In this document: positions 63,001 to 64,000 of the stretch, in pieces | How positions within the stretch are numbered: position 1 is the first letter of the stretch | Layout of the letters: every line of letters begins with the position of its first letter | Assembly: GCF_029168945.1 (NCBI RefSeq) | Contig: NC_083602.1 | Span: forward strand, 73,242,600-73,306,599 | DNA from: Cannabis sativa | Taxonomy: Eukaryota; Streptophyta; Magnoliopsida; Rosales; Cannabaceae | Length of the DNA: 64,000 bases | Reading direction: 5' to 3' | Notes under the pieces: model-generated | The model's database searches: none | Told to the model about the DNA's origin: nothing | What the model saw: the letters and a program-made list of their open reading frames with translations, nothing else | Made by a program: the position numbers and the translations under genes

Positions 63001-64000
63001 TGTAAAGACCGCTTAGTTTAATTTGGAAATTAGCAGTTAATCACGTTTAATTATGGAAACTTATTTATAGCTATTTAAATAATTATTTATACTGTTATTA
63101 TTGAATTCTGAAATGCATTTTATGTCATTTAGTGATTTTCATAAGTTTGCATTTCCGGTGCCCGGTAACATGGAACTCGGTGTTTGGCTCAGTAAAATCA
63201 CAACTTAGTATATTAGTAGATTGGGACGGTTTATTAGACATTGGGAATGTCAGGATTGGCCGGGAATTTATAATTTCCCAAAATACCCTTTAGTGCTCTT
63301 TATGTTAATTTAGTGTGAAGGGGCAAAATGGTCATTTTGCCCCATTATTGTTTTGTCCTTTAGTGGACTTTATTTAGTTAAATTATATGCTTATTAATGT
63401 TAATTATTGGCTGAAATAAAGGGTTGGGTTGCATGTTTACTCTTTTTATTCAAAATCAAAGTTAGAAAAAATCAAGGAAAAGTATTTTCTCTCAACTCTC
63501 TCTCTCTCTCTATTTTTGGCCCCTTGAGCAGCAAGGTTCCTTGAGATTTTTCTTGTGAATTCATCTCCTTTTTGGTGTTCTAATCAAGCTAGGTTAGCTC
63601 CTAATCTTTCTCTCTTTAAGTTTGTTGAAAATGATGAAAAATTGAGTAATGCATGTATGGTTTTAATGTTGTTGTTGCTGTTAGTTGTTGTTGTTGTTTC
63701 TATGTTTAAAATGCTGAATTAAATGTGATTAGATAGGTTGAAATGCATGCTACTTATCCTTGCTCTAGTTTGACAATTTTCTTGTTCAAAAGTTATGGTT
63801 TTTCAAGTGAAAATGTGAAAAGAGCTGCTGTAAAGTTTGATTTTGTTTGAGTTTGGTTTCTGCAGTTTTTATATGCATGAATATGTGATTTTAATCAAGG
63901 TTTGATGCATGATAGGGTTGTTTAACCAAGTTTGAGTTTTGAACTCAAAGCTTGGAGCTTTAATGGTGATTTTTGATTCTGTGTGTTCTGGACTGTTTTG
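63001..64000 (+). repeat. Tekay-like LTR T, truncated by window end
   Basis: Begins TGTAAAGACCGCTTAG, similar to S (TGTAATGGCCGCTTTAG). It shares with S the layout of an AT-rich start, a TC tract (63493-63511) and a later segment with GTTTGAGTTTTGAA...GCTTTAATGG (63930-63966, compare 15211-15244). The five bases before it, ATGAG (62996-63000), are the presumed target duplication. Whether it is a solo LTR or the 5' LTR of a full element cannot be seen. Confidence 0.75.

Overview
This window is plant DNA made almost entirely of LTR retrotransposons inserted into one another. It is AT-rich, and it carries Ty1/copia, Athila-type and Tekay-like Ty3/gypsy elements, tRNA-iMet and tRNA-Asp primer sites and a 9-bp-TSD MITE. 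I see no host gene, RNA gene or CRISPR array. A flowering plant, probably a eudicot, is the most I can say about the species.

Layout. (1) Copia element A lies on the minus strand. It has a partial 3' LTR (1-1421), the RT/RNase H end of pol (1451-2738), the rest of pol (25677-27915) and a long leader (27916-28061 and 39341 onward). The leader runs through a suspected recombination junction (about 41.08-41.58 kb) into a divergent leader and 5' LTR, called A' (43350-45189). (2) Element B, a non-autonomous copia (2744-25671, TSD ATTTG), sits inside A's RT. A Tekay-like solo LTR S (4058-16456, TSD TTAGC) sits inside B's 3' LTR. A second non-autonomous copia N (4463-14700, TSD GTTTA) sits inside S. 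A MULE-type MITE (22114-22404, TSD TAATTTATT) is in B's leader. (3) An Athila-type element C (28062-39335, plus strand, TSD AGCAA) is inside A's leader. (4) A copia solo LTR G (45302-46424 and 61732-62524, TSD GAAAC) is split by a plus-strand copia D (46425-61726, TSD TGATC). D is split in turn by a Tekay-type chromovirus E (48084-57170, TSD ACACT). (5) A further copia LTR F (62580-63000) is cut by another Tekay-like LTR T (63001 to the window end).

How the parts relate. N, B and D share one decayed copy of pol, full-length or recognisable LTRs and a conserved non-coding leader, so they look like a non-autonomous family moved in trans by relatives of A. C and E carry the best-preserved coding regions. 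C has a gag-pol with one frameshift in integrase plus an extra downstream ORF. E has an almost complete protease-RT-RNase H-integrase-chromodomain polyprotein with one stop codon, but most of gag is deleted. The most unusual signals are non-coding: paired GC-rich palindromes at fixed spacing in C, palindromes in S and in copia leaders, a twin motif in copia leaders, and a short motif shared in sense orientation by the copia leaders and the LTRs of E.

All statements come from reading by eye. Family names rest on motif recognition, not on database searches.
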